The notes under the pieces are model-generated. The model had not been told where the DNA came from, ran no database searches, and was given only the letters and a program-made list of their open reading frames with translations. From Enterococcus sp. DIV0660C (GTDB taxonomy: Bacteria > Bacillota > Bacilli > Lactobacillales > Enterococcaceae): a stretch of 64,000 nucleotides of DNA. Positions within the stretch are counted from its first letter, which is position 1; each line of letters starts with the position of its first letter. The stretch lies in the NCBI RefSeq assembly GCF_017316125.1, contig NZ_JAFLWA010000031.1, forward strand, positions 61,809-125,808, read 5' to 3'. This document shows, piece after piece, positions 47,824 to 56,173 of this stretch. The position numbers and the translations under genes are program-made.

Positions 47824-47864
47824 AAAAAAAGATTGGAAATTTCTTTGATTCCAATCTTTTTTTT
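47824..47864 (+). terminator. Intrinsic terminator
   Basis: AAAAAAAGATTGGAA / TTCCAATCTTTTTTTT hairpin ending the hydrolase operon. A TATAAT at about 47931 downstream is the -10 of the LacI-type gene. Confidence 0.9.
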
Positions 47865-48012
47865 CGTCCTTTCTTGTTTCGTGACAGAAAAGATATGAAA
47901 ACTTGACTATAAAACGAAAAAATTTTAGGTATAATAGAGGATGAAGTAAATTGGTCTATGTCCTTCATCGTGAGGTGTATTCGCGAAATTTTTGTTAGAA
48001 AGAGGTAGAGCT

Positions 48013-48960
48013 ATGACAACTCTTGCAGACGTAGCAAAATTAGCAAATGTTTCAAAGATGACTGTATCAAGGGTGATCAATCATCCTGAACAAGTCACTG
48101 ACGAGCTGAAAGAACTGGTCTTTTCAGCCATGGCTGAATTGAACTATCGCCCTAATATTGCGGCAAAAGCACTTGTTTCTAATCGATCACAAGTAATCAA
48201 ATTATTTATTTTAGAAGAAATCGATACAACAGAGCCCTACTATATGAATTTGTTGATGGGAATCGCCAATCGAATTGGTCGAGCACATTATTCATTACAG
48301 CTAGTAACAACAAGTGGGTTTGATGTTGGTGCTTGTGACGGATACATCATTACGGGGATGCGTGAAAAAGATTTTGATTGGATAGCCCGCTTGGAAAAGC
48401 CAGTTGTTTTATTTGGGGAAAATGATTTTGGTTATGATTATGTAGATAGTGATAATCAATACGGAACAACAAAAGCAACGGGATATGCTCTATCTCGTGG
48501 GTATAAATCGGTGGTTTATATTGGGATGGATGTGGCAGAGCCTTTTGAACGTGCCAGAGAAGCGGGATATTTAGCGGTTATGAAGGAACAGGAGTTATCA
48601 ACAAAAACAGTTCGTTTTCCTAATCATTCGACAAAAGCGGAAGAGTATATTGACTCACATTGGGATGAATTTGACAAGAATACTTGTTTTGTTTGTAGTT
48701 CAGATCGTTTAGCTTTAGGTGTTGTTCGAGGAATTATGAAAGTTGGCGGGAAAATTCCTCAAGATTATGGTGTGATTGGTTTTGATGGGGTCTTTTTGGA
48801 TCAAATCAGTTCTCCCAAGTTAACAACGGTGAAACAAGATATTATTCGAATGGGCGAAGTTTGTGGTGAAATGTTGTTGAAAAAAATTGAAGAAAAAGGA
48901 GCAAGTCAAGGTTATCGACGATTTTTTCCAGAAGTTATTTTACGTGAAACGACGAAGTAA
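48013..48960 (+). CDS. LacI/GalR-family transcriptional regulator
   Basis: 315 residues. N-terminal HTH TLADVAKLANVSKMTVSRVI with hinge helix PNIAAKALVSNRS, then a periplasmic-binding-protein-like effector domain (GYIITGMREKDF, VIGFDGVFLDQISSP). The longest frame begins at 47992, but GAAAGAGGTAGAGCT puts the start at ATG 48013. No sugar operon is adjacent, so its target is unknown. A GATGAAG/CTTCATC inverted repeat in the leader (47940-47970) may be an autoregulatory site or hairpin. Confidence 0.9.
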   Translation: MTTLADVAKLANVSKMTVSRVINHPEQVTDELKELVFSAMAELNYRPNIAAKALVSNRSQVIKLFILEEIDTTEPYYMNLLMGIANRIGRAHYSLQLVTTSGFDVGACDGYIITGMREKDFDWIARLEKPVVLFGENDFGYDYVDSDNQYGTTKATGYALSRGYKSVVYIGMDVAEPFERAREAGYLAVMKEQELSTKTVRFPNHSTKAEEYIDSHWDEFDKNTCFVCSSDRLALGVVRGIMKVGGKIPQDYGVIGFDGVFLDQISSPKLTTVKQDIIRMGEVCGEMLLKKIEEKGASQGYRRFFPEVILRETTK

Positions 48961-49076
48961 TTCACGTTTTCTTTAAAAATGGTCGTGATTTCTGAAATTT
49001 ATCAGCGCATTATTACTGAAATAGCTGAAATTATGCTATGATTGAGAAAAGTTCCGTTTTGAAAAGGATGAGTTAA

Positions 49077-49838
49077 ATGAAAGAAATCAAGCGAAAGCAT
49101 TTTCGTTTTCCAGCTTATGATGATGAAATAGGGGTAAAATTAAGTACGGAGTCTAATCGAGTTTTATTTGATGGTGTCGATGATTTGATGACCCAAACAG
49201 ATCAACATCCACAACAACGTTACGGTCGAACAAAAGAGTTTCATTTTGATGAAAACGACCGAAATCAGACACGCCAAAGAAAACAAAGACGTACGATGAA
49301 TGAAACGACAAAAGTTGTGCCACGTCAAGAGAAGTTGGAACGTTATAAAGAAAATTTGCCAGAATATGGAAAGCATTCTCAACTTAAGACATCGCCAACT
49401 GGACAGAAGAAGCTTTTTGGTGAAAAAAATCATGTTCAAACAAATCAATCGGTGACATCCTCTGCACGTAATAAAACATCTTCAAAAACAAATAATGTCA
49501 CTCATGAACGTTCCTACTTTGTACCAAAATTTATTCCAGCATCAATTATCCCAGATCCAAGAGAAACACAGGTGACGGAAAATGAATTAATCCAATCAAT
49601 GAAGAAAGCAGAAGATGCATACCTGTTATTTGATACTGATCCAACGCCGTATCAAGAGAAAAAAGAGAACAAAACGGTCAAGACTTTTCATAAAAGTGAA
49701 GAAGAAACAACAGTAAAGACAACAAATAAGAAGACAACGAAAGCAAAAAAAGCACATGGAGTGTTGGAACGCTCACTTCACGGGTTGATCGAGGATCAAG
49801 GCAATTCATTAAAAGAAAATAGCTATTTCAAACAATAG
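49077..49838 (+). CDS. Low-complexity, probably disordered basic protein
   Basis: 253 residues rich in Lys, Gln, Thr, Glu and Asn with few hydrophobics, no signal peptide and no membrane span. Short conserved-looking islands stand out: the N-terminus (KRKHFRFPAYDDEIG), the middle SYFVPKFIPASIIPDP, and the C-terminus HGVLERSLHGLIEDQ. That is the pattern of a scaffold or linker protein with binding motifs in a disordered chain. No family recognised. AAAAGGATGAG before the ATG; own terminator. Confidence 0.6.
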   Translation: MKEIKRKHFRFPAYDDEIGVKLSTESNRVLFDGVDDLMTQTDQHPQQRYGRTKEFHFDENDRNQTRQRKQRRTMNETTKVVPRQEKLERYKENLPEYGKHSQLKTSPTGQKKLFGEKNHVQTNQSVTSSARNKTSSKTNNVTHERSYFVPKFIPASIIPDPRETQVTENELIQSMKKAEDAYLLFDTDPTPYQEKKENKTVKTFHKSEEETTVKTTNKKTTKAKKAHGVLERSLHGLIEDQGNSLKENSYFKQ

Positions 49839-49859
49839 CATTGGCTGATTGAAAATGAT

Positions 49860-49893
49860 AAAAAGAGCAATGATGTAAATCATCGCTCTTTTT
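49860..49893 (+). terminator. Intrinsic terminator
   Basis: AAAAAGAGCAATGA / TCATCGCTCTTTTT hairpin after the disordered-protein gene. Confidence 0.9.
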
Positions 49894-49998
49894 GTGTATG
49901 GTTGGCCGTATGTGAAGATGATTTAGCAATTGTTTCTTAGTTGACAGAATCAAATGACTTTAAACGACACTTGCTTAAGTGTCAATCAGTTGGATTGA

Positions 49999-50150
49999 GA
50001 ACGGTCGCTTTGTACCATGACCTTTATGGCCGGTATTCCAAAAGGACTCTTCCATATAGCTTACAGTCACTGCAAAATATGAAAAGCTACTTGGAGTGCT
50101 TGCTCATTATCTTGTCGGAGCTAAACGTTATATATCTCAACTTTTAGAAA
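49999..50150 (+). pseudogene. Possible relict of a TetR-type regulator
   Basis: The 270-base gap before the oxidoreductase gene has no intact gene. In two frames it reads FMAGIPKGLF and then KYEKLLGVLAHYLVGAK, which together look like the recognition helix and following helix of a TetR repressor with a frameshift near 50075. Stops occur in every full-length frame. TetR genes commonly sit beside oxidoreductases of this type. The match is short and made by eye. Confidence 0.25.
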
Positions 50151-50162
50151 GTAGGAAAAATC

Positions 50163-51191
50163 ATGAAAAAACAAATGAAAAAAATTGGCTTCTATCAAGG
50201 GTTACCAATCGAAGAAAAAGCGAGTTTCATCGAAATAACTGATGCAGTTCCCGTTGCTACAGGTCACGATTTGTTAGTAGAGGTAGATGCAATTTCTGTT
50301 AATCCAGTTGATACGAAGTTTCGTCAGAATGCAGCAAAAAAAGATCAGTTAACTGTTTTAGGTTTTGATGCAGTTGGGCGAATCGTCGCTGTAGGTGAGA
50401 GGGTTGAAAAATTTCAAATCGGCGAACGTGTTTTTTATGCAGGAAGTAGCAAACGTCCAGGTAGTAATCAAGAGTTTCAACTAGTCGATGAAAGAATCGT
50501 AGCAAAAGCACCAGCTTCTTTATCAGATGAAGAAGTAGCCGCGTTACCGTTAACCAGCTTGACGGCTTTTGAATTATTATTTGAAAAATTTCAATTAACC
50601 TCACAAGCAAAAGCGAATATAGGGAAAAAATTATTAGTAATCAACGGTGGAGGTGGGGTTGGCTCCATTTTGACTCAGCTTGCTAAATGGAGTGGTCTTG
50701 AAATATTTGCAACAGCGAGTGTCAAAAACTTTGAGTGGCTCCATAATAATGGAGTGGATCATCCCTTGGATTACCATGAAGACTTAAAGAAACAATTGAT
50801 TTCTTTGGGAACGGATCGTGTAGACTATGTGGCTGTATTATATGATGTTGTACCTTATTTCCAACAACTACTAGAAATTGTACAACCAGGGGGCCGAGTG
50901 GGAACAATTGTTGGTATCAATCAACCCTTACCAATTGGTGAATGGAAAAATCATTCAATTAGTTTTGATTGGGAATATATGTTTGCGAAAACGGATTTTG
51001 ATTATAAAATTGAAACGCAGGGGGCGATTTTAGCAAAAATCACTACTTTGGTTGAACAAAAAGAAGTGCATAGTCATTTAGGCAAAGTTTATCAGGGAAT
51101 TTCTGTCACTCACTTGAAGCAGGCAACAAAAGATGTCGAAGAAGGACATGTTCAAGGGAAAGTGGTATTAACGGGTGGTTTTGTTGACTAA
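50163..51191 (+). CDS. Quinone oxidoreductase-like MDR protein (zinc-free)
   Basis: 342 residues of the medium-chain dehydrogenase/reductase superfamily. N-terminal GroES-like domain (PVDTKFRQ, GFDAVGRIVAVGE, GERVFYAG), NAD(P)-binding loop INGGGGVGSILTQLA and GGRVGTIVG. The catalytic and structural zinc Cys ligands of alcohol dehydrogenases are absent, so it belongs to the QOR branch. Likely an NADPH-dependent reductase of quinones or enones. GTAGGAAAAATC before the ATG. Confidence 0.87.
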   Translation: MKKQMKKIGFYQGLPIEEKASFIEITDAVPVATGHDLLVEVDAISVNPVDTKFRQNAAKKDQLTVLGFDAVGRIVAVGERVEKFQIGERVFYAGSSKRPGSNQEFQLVDERIVAKAPASLSDEEVAALPLTSLTAFELLFEKFQLTSQAKANIGKKLLVINGGGGVGSILTQLAKWSGLEIFATASVKNFEWLHNNGVDHPLDYHEDLKKQLISLGTDRVDYVAVLYDVVPYFQQLLEIVQPGGRVGTIVGINQPLPIGEWKNHSISFDWEYMFAKTDFDYKIETQGAILAKITTLVEQKEVHSHLGKVYQGISVTHLKQATKDVEEGHVQGKVVLTGGFVD

Positions 51192-51194
51192 ATA

Positions 51195-51283
51195 AAAAAA
51201 AGAGCTTGAGTATCCGTAGCACATCACAAAAGTTAGACTAAAAAGCGAACTTTTGAGGTGTACGGCATGCTCAAGCTCTTTTT
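51195..51283. terminator. Long composite hairpin between convergent genes
   Basis: Outer arms AAAAGAGCTTGAG (51198-51210) and CTCAAGCTCTTTT (51270-51282), inner arms CCGTA/TACGG and CAAAAGTT/AACTTTTG: about 89 bases folding into one interrupted stem. T-runs at both ends make it a bidirectional terminator, although it is much longer than the others in the window. Confidence 0.8.
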
Positions 51284-51304
51284 AAGTTGAACAAACTAGT
51301 TGTA

Positions 51305-51985
51305 TCAAATTGGTTCTTGATATTCTGGTAATTCTTCAAAAGGCGTGGCAGTTTCTTCTAAAGTCCCCATTGAATCTTTCGCTGATTGAAAGAAATCAGG
51401 AAGCTGAACATATTTTACTTTGTTTAACGTATAAGCTAAAACAGAGCAACTTAGTAAAGTGTATAAGAAGTGTCTAAGATCAAGGTATAAAAGAGACACG
51501 ACTAAGATAACAAAAGTGACTAAGAAAAGACTTTTTCCGATTTTAACGTGAAAATACTTTTCAATTGCTTGATATAAAATATCGGTTCCGCCCGTACTAC
51601 CTCCAAAGCGAAAAACCAAGCCACAACCAATACCAGAAAGTAGACCAGTCATCAGACTATTGATTAACAAGTTCCCAACGGCAAACTGTATATGAAGACT
51701 TTCCCATAAATGTAAAAAGAAAACTAATGCAAATGTTCCCACAATCGTACGAAGAAATGCATGTTTTCCAAAAATAAATAATGAGATCAGTAATAATGGT
51801 AAATTAAAGACTAATGAAGTAATTGAAGGTGCAAATCCAAAAAGGTTATTTAGCAGTAACGCAATACCTGTCACCCCGCCATCAGCAAGTTTTGAAGGTA
51901 CATTGATTCCAGTTACAGCAAGCCCGTAGATCCCAGCACCTAAAATAATTCCACCAAGGTCTGTAAATAAATGTAGTTTTTTCAT
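51305..51985 (-). CDS. YitT family membrane protein lacking the DUF2179 domain
   Basis: 226 residues. Membrane part matches the paralogue at 4137-5027: KLADGGVTGIALLL and FRFGGSTGGTDILYQAI are the same two signature motifs. After the last span there is only a ~35-residue acidic tail instead of the DUF2179 domain. The frame reaches 52036, but AAAGGGGTTAG before ATG 51985 decides the start. Function unknown. Confidence 0.85.
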   Translation of the reverse strand: MKKLHLFTDLGGIILGAGIYGLAVTGINVPSKLADGGVTGIALLLNNLFGFAPSITSLVFNLPLLLISLFIFGKHAFLRTIVGTFALVFFLHLWESLHIQFAVGNLLINSLMTGLLSGIGCGLVFRFGGSTGGTDILYQAIEKYFHVKIGKSLFLVTFVILVVSLLYLDLRHFLYTLLSCSVLAYTLNKVKYVQLPDFFQSAKDSMGTLEETATPFEELPEYQEPI

Positions 51986-52122
51986 CTCTAACCCCTTTTC
52001 TGTTTGAAAATTTTCAGCAACCCCTATATTATACAAATAGAATCAATTCTTCAAGAGGGAAAAAGAAATTTTTTTCTGTGTGAAAACTTTTTATTAGGCA
52101 AACAAAAACAAAGGAGGAAATC

Positions 52123-52410
52123 ATGCGCGCTGCTGACTTACTAACTATTTTGACCAATCCGCCACAAAACAAAGAATACCAAGGAATCTTCTTACTGATT
52201 AAAAATCAGAAACGGCCAGTCACAAAGATTGAGGTCACGCCAAAAAACGAGTTAGTCTTACATTTCAATCAACCAAAAAATGGATTGACAATGAAAGAAA
52301 TTTTAGTTGAACTAATGATGAATCGTGAAAAAAATATTTACTATCAATTGGATGCAGAAATAATTCCTTTATATGGTATTAAAGAAACAGGAACAGAATT
52401 AATGATTTAA
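52123..52410 (+). CDS. Small cytoplasmic protein, unknown
   Basis: 95 residues, mixed alpha/beta (IFLLIKNQKRPVTKIEV, LVLHFNQPKNGLT, MKEILVELMM). No family recognised. AAAGGAGG, a full Shine-Dalgarno, before ATG 52123 supports it as real. Confidence 0.6.
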   Translation: MRAADLLTILTNPPQNKEYQGIFLLIKNQKRPVTKIEVTPKNELVLHFNQPKNGLTMKEILVELMMNREKNIYYQLDAEIIPLYGIKETGTELMI

Positions 52411-52558
52411 ATAAAAAAATAATCACGTGAAGGATTAGTTTTTTTAAAATTGATATTTTCCGATGGGACGGTAAATTCTGAATAGATTTGAAGCAGTGAG
52501 TTTTGTTATTATTTAACTCGGGGAAAGCAATTACGTCACACAACGAAGGGGGGATGAA

Positions 52559-52936
52559 ATGAGACAGAAAAAGCTAATGATCGGCACGATATTTCTGTTA
52601 GCTATTTTCTTGACGAGTCCAGTAGCATTTGCCACACAGGGGAACGAAACGACACTTACCGTCCAAGGAGTGCTGTATAGACCAACTTTAGGAGAAACAA
52701 CAATCACTATGCCAGAGCAATTGCCAAAAACAGCAGAGGTTCAGTCAGAAGCATTGGTTTGGTTGGGAATATGTCTGGTCTGTATTTCATTCGTTGGTTA
52801 CCTACTTGGACGAGAAGAAATGAACTTTTTCGGGGAGAAGAGTAATGTCATGAAAGCAATTCAAAGTAGTGGTCAATCTTTTGCTTACTATATAAGAAGC
52901 ATCATTAAGAAAAAGGGATTCGTACATAAAACGTAG
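52559..52936 (+). CDS. Small secreted protein with LPxTG-like sorting signal and unusual tail
   Basis: 125 residues: signal peptide (FLLAIFLTSPVAFA, cleavage about 26), short extracellular part, LPKTA at 55-59, hydrophobic segment 65-83, then a 42-residue charged tail. It resembles the small LPxTG proteins encoded in enterococcal WxL clusters (compare LTVQGVLYRPTLGE). A normal sorting signal ends with only a few positive residues, so the tail is odd: either the protein is an unprocessed bitopic membrane protein or the 3' end is altered. GAAGGGGGGATGA before ATG. No WxL or DUF916 genes are nearby. Confidence 0.6.
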   Translation: MRQKKLMIGTIFLLAIFLTSPVAFATQGNETTLTVQGVLYRPTLGETTITMPEQLPKTAEVQSEALVWLGICLVCISFVGYLLGREEMNFFGEKSNVMKAIQSSGQSFAYYIRSIIKKKGFVHKT

Positions 52937-53194
52937 TAAAGCGTTTATCTTAATGTTCTTTAATTGAAACTATCAAAGAACATGGGAGCACATAGTAAAA
53001 TGAGTTGTTTTTATAAATAAGTTACCTGATAGTTGTGAAGGAGTGTCCTCTCGTTGTAAAGCTAAGTAATATATCTTTGTAAGAACAATGAGGAAACGAC
53101 CATCAACAAGGTAAAAAGAAATAAAAAATGGAAAAGAAACTAGGCTAAGAAAAGAGTCCCCCAAAGATTCTTCTCTCATCCAAGTTTCTTTTAT

Positions 53195-53218
53195 TGTTAA
53201 CGGACGTCCGTTGAACCT
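53195..53218. promoter_or_regulatory. Orphan promoter with a perfect 14-bp operator palindrome
   Basis: AACGGACGTCCGTT at 53199-53212 is a perfect palindrome, of the kind bound by TetR-family repressors. On the plus strand it lies in the spacer between TTGTTA (53195-53200) and TATGGT (about 53219). No regulator gene or obvious target ORF adjoins it. The surrounding stretch 52937-53678 otherwise contains no gene I can support, apart from the candidate small RNA. Confidence 0.4.
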
Positions 53219-53407
53219 ATGGTAGCAATGACTTAGTAATAATGCCAACAATTATACTTGTGAAAAAAGTCACGACAAGAAAGAGAAACTAAAAACATAT
53301 TTTTTGTCAAAAAAAGAAAAACGTCTTATTTTTTAACAGTTATGCGCAGAAAACAGCTTTTTTTTACAATTCTCACAAAAATTTCGTCTACTCACCTATA
53401 ATTACAA

Positions 53408-53470
53408 GAGAACAAGCCAGTAAAGAAAATTATCTCCCCCACGAGATTTCCACTTTATTGGCTGTTTTTC
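53408..53470 (+). ncRNA. Candidate small RNA with C-rich loop
   Basis: A TATAAT at 53397-53402 (weak -35) is followed seven bases later by an ~60-base unit: stem AGCCAGTAAAG (53415-53425) / CTTTATTGGCT (53453-53463), inner AAAT/ATTT and CTC/GAG, apical CCCCAC, then five Us. The accessible TCTCCCCC is complementary to Shine-Dalgarno sequences, the usual seed of Gram-positive antisense small RNAs. Confidence 0.4.
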
Positions 53471-53548
53471 TTCTTATTGATTTGTTGGGCTGAACTGCTA
53501 AGACAGAAGAGCTCCTAAAATTCCCCATTATTTTGTTGTTTTTAGATC

Positions 53549-53597
53549 AACCAAAAAGACCAGAAAATCATCATGATTTTTCTGGTCTTTTTGGTTT
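53549..53597. terminator. Intrinsic terminator, possibly bidirectional
   Basis: AACCAAAAAGACCAGAAAA / TTTTCTGGTCTTTTTGGTT, nearly perfect 19-bp stem. It lies between the candidate small RNA and the transporter operon; no gene upstream explains it except a longer form of that RNA. Confidence 0.8.
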
Positions 53598-53678
53598 AAC
53601 AAGGCAACATATTTGGGGAAAGTATTTGAGAGGTTTATACTTAAGAAATAACAAAATTAATTAAGAAAGAGGAGACTA

Positions 53679-55220
53679 ATGAATCAGTTTATTCAAATTC
53701 TCGATGAACGAAAAGCAGAATTGCTAACTGCCACGTTCCAACACCTATCGATTTCTTTCTTTGCATTACTCCTTGCGGTTTTGATTGCAATTCCTTTAGC
53801 CATTTGGTCGGTGAGTCATAAAAAGTTAGCAGAAGTTTTATTACAAATCACTAGTGTATTGCAGACGATTCCATCATTAGCTTTATTAGGATTATTGATT
53901 CCGTTTGTTGGAATTGGTACAGTGCCAGCATTGATTGCTTTGGTCGTATATGCATTACTACCTATTTTTCAAAATACGTATATTGGTTTAACTGAAATCG
54001 ACCCATCAATTGAAGAAGCAGCTGTAGCTTTTGGCATGTCTCGAATGCGACGTTTAATCAAAGTTGAATTACCAATTGCGTTGCCAGTAATTATTTCGGG
54101 GATTCGTACAGCGTTGGTTTTGATTATTGGAACGGCTACCTTAGCAGCGTTGATTGGTGCAGGTGGTTTAGGAACGTTTATCTTGTTGGGAATCGATCGC
54201 AATACACCTGCGTTGACACTGATTGGTGCTATTAGTTCGGCATTACTAGCTATTATTTTTAGTAGTTTGATTCGTTTGTTACAACGTGTTCGACCGTTAT
54301 ATACCTTGATTGTTTTAGCCTTGACGATTGGCGTCCTTGGAGGCGTATCCGCCTACCAAACATTTTTTGTGAAAGAAGAGCCTGTAGTAATTGCGGGTAA
54401 ACTTGGTTCAGAACCAGAAATTTTGATTGAGATGTATAAAGAACTGATTGAGGAAAAAAATCCAGATCTTGCTGTTGAAATCAAACCAAATTTTGGAAAG
54501 ACGAGCTTTTTGTTTAGCGCCTTACAGAATGAGCAAATCGATATCTATCCAGAATTTACTGGAACGGTTTTAGAAAGCTTGGTCAAGGTTCCAGAAGCAA
54601 TGAAAGAAACGAAGTTATCCGAAAAAGATACGTATCAACAAGCAAAAGAGTTGCTCCAGCAACAAGAAGCAATGACTTTCTTAGAACCAATGGCGTATCA
54701 AAATACTTATGCACTAGCAGTGAAAGAGTCCTTTGCTAAAGAGCATCAGTTAGAAACGATTTCTGATTTGATCAAAGTGAACAATCAACTCAAAGCAGGT
54801 TTCACTTTGGAATTTATTGATCGTAACGATGGTTATCGCGGAATCCAATCGGTTTATCATCTAGCATTTCCAAGTGTCCAAAGCATGGAACCAAGTCTTC
54901 GTTATCAAGCAATCAAGAATGGGGACGTCAATATAATTGATGCTTACTCGACAGATAGTGAGTTAAAAGAATATGGATTAGTGACTTTAAAAGACGATTT
55001 ACAACTATTTCCCCCTTACCAAGGTGCACCTCTAATGAAGGAAAATTTTGCTAATAAACATCCAGAAATCGTGAATGCCTTGAATCAACTTGGTGGGAAA
55101 ATCACTGAAGAAGAAATGATTGAGATGAATTACCAAGTAAATGTTGAAAAACGAGAACCAGCACAAGTCGCCCACGAGTTTTTAGTAACGATTGGGTTGA
55201 GCAAGGAGGCTGAAAAATGA
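53679..55220 (+). CDS. ABC transporter permease fused to substrate-binding domain (EgtU/BilEB type)
   Basis: 513 residues. Residues 1-210 are an OpuC-type permease with five or six spans and the EAA loop [15 protein letters not shown]. Residues about 225-513 are an extracytoplasmic glycine-betaine-class binding domain ([48 protein letters not shown]). This fusion occurs in EgtU (ergothioneine uptake in streptococci) and BilE of Listeria. Betaine or choline derivatives remain possible; the ligand cage was not verified. The stop overlaps the ATPase start by four bases. Confidence 0.82.
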   Translation: MNQFIQILDERKAELLTATFQHLSISFFALLLAVLIAIPLAIWSVSHKKLAEVLLQITSVLQTIPSLALLGLLIPFVGIGTVPALIALVVYALLPIFQNTYIGLTEIDPSIEEAAVAFGMSRMRRLIKVELPIALPVIISGIRTALVLIIGTATLAALIGAGGLGTFILLGIDRNTPALTLIGAISSALLAIIFSSLIRLLQRVRPLYTLIVLALTIGVLGGVSAYQTFFVKEEPVVIAGKLGSEPEILIEMYKELIEEKNPDLAVEIKPNFGKTSFLFSALQNEQIDIYPEFTGTVLESLVKVPEAMKETKLSEKDTYQQAKELLQQQEAMTFLEPMAYQNTYALAVKESFAKEHQLETISDLIKVNNQLKAGFTLEFIDRNDGYRGIQSVYHLAFPSVQSMEPSLRYQAIKNGDVNIIDAYSTDSELKEYGLVTLKDDLQLFPPYQGAPLMKENFANKHPEIVNALNQLGGKITEEEMIEMNYQVNVEKREPAQVAHEFLVTIGLSKEAEK

Positions 55221-56173
55221 CAGAAATCATCGAGTTTCATCAAGTCCAAAAAAAATTTGCTGAAAAAGTTGTGATCGATCAACTAAACTTTGTTGTTCAT
55301 CCAGGTGAGATTTTCGTATTAGTTGGCCCGTCTGGTAGTGGAAAAACAAGTACGCTGAAGATGATCAATGGATTGATCAAGCCAACGAGTGGGGAGATAT
55401 ATTTTAAAGGTGAAAAATTAACTAGCTACAATTTACAAAAATTGCGGTGGAAGATGGGATATGTTTTACAACAAATCGCTTTATTTCCAACTATGACTGT
55501 TAAACAAAATATTGAAGTGATACCAGAGATGCTAGGCTGGGACAAGTCAAGACGGGAACGACAAGTGGATCAGTTATTGGAAAAAGTAGGACTTTCGCCA
55601 ACGGATTATCGAGATCGCTTTCCACGGGAATTATCTGGTGGAGAGCAACAACGAATCGGTATTCTACGTGCAATTGCTGCCAATCCAGAAATCATTTTGA
55701 TGGATGAACCGTTTAGTGCACTTGATCCTCTTTCACGTGCTTCCTTGCAAGAATTAGTTCTTTCATTACATCAAGAATTAGGGACGACTGTCGTTTTTGT
55801 TACACACAATATGGAAGAAGCAGTCAAACTAGGTAGTCGAATAGGTGTCATGAAAGACGGTCAGTTGATTCAATGTGATACACCGGAAAAATTATTGAAG
55901 CAACCAAATAACGCATTTGTTCAAAGCTTTTTTGAAGAAACCAATCAAAAAGAAATTTTGGTGGAAGAACTGATCGCTTTAGGTTTCTATGACAAAGAAA
56001 TAACAGATAAAAATGTTCCTATGATTGAGATCACAGCTCCATTAACTCAGGCTTATCAAAAATTAGCCCAAGCACCAGTTGTTCAAGTCATCAATCAAGG
56101 AAAGCTTATTGGAGAATTGTCTGGTCAAGATGTCTTTGCATTTTTAAGTCGAAAGGAGTCGAACAAACGATGA
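55217..56173 (+). CDS. ABC transporter ATPase partner (EgtV/OpuCA-like)
   Basis: 318 residues. Walker [13 protein letters not shown], signature [14 protein letters not shown], Walker [14 protein letters not shown] and the switch His in [10 protein letters not shown]. After residue 245 there is a ~70-residue extension resembling a single degenerate CBS unit ([16 protein letters not shown]), shorter than the tandem CBS of OpuCA. Four-base overlaps with the genes before and after it show a tightly coupled operon. Confidence 0.88.
   Translation: MTEIIEFHQVQKKFAEKVVIDQLNFVVHPGEIFVLVGPSGSGKTSTLKMINGLIKPTSGEIYFKGEKLTSYNLQKLRWKMGYVLQQIALFPTMTVKQNIEVIPEMLGWDKSRRERQVDQLLEKVGLSPTDYRDRFPRELSGGEQQRIGILRAIAANPEIILMDEPFSALDPLSRASLQELVLSLHQELGTTVVFVTHNMEEAVKLGSRIGVMKDGQLIQCDTPEKLLKQPNNAFVQSFFEETNQKEILVEELIALGFYDKEITDKNVPMIEITAPLTQAYQKLAQAPVVQVINQGKLIGELSGQDVFAFLSRKESNKR

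Noticed and set aside
52973..53251. 92-codon minus-strand ORF
   Set aside because: No ribosome binding site, composition unlike a protein and it crosses the operator palindrome; treated as chance.
53210..53290. Minus-strand hydrophobic mini-ORF containing TFFTSIIVGIITKSLL, resembling an Fst-type type I toxin
   Set aside because: Only about 19 codons with a premature stop, no clear ribosome binding site and no convergent antitoxin RNA sharing a terminator.
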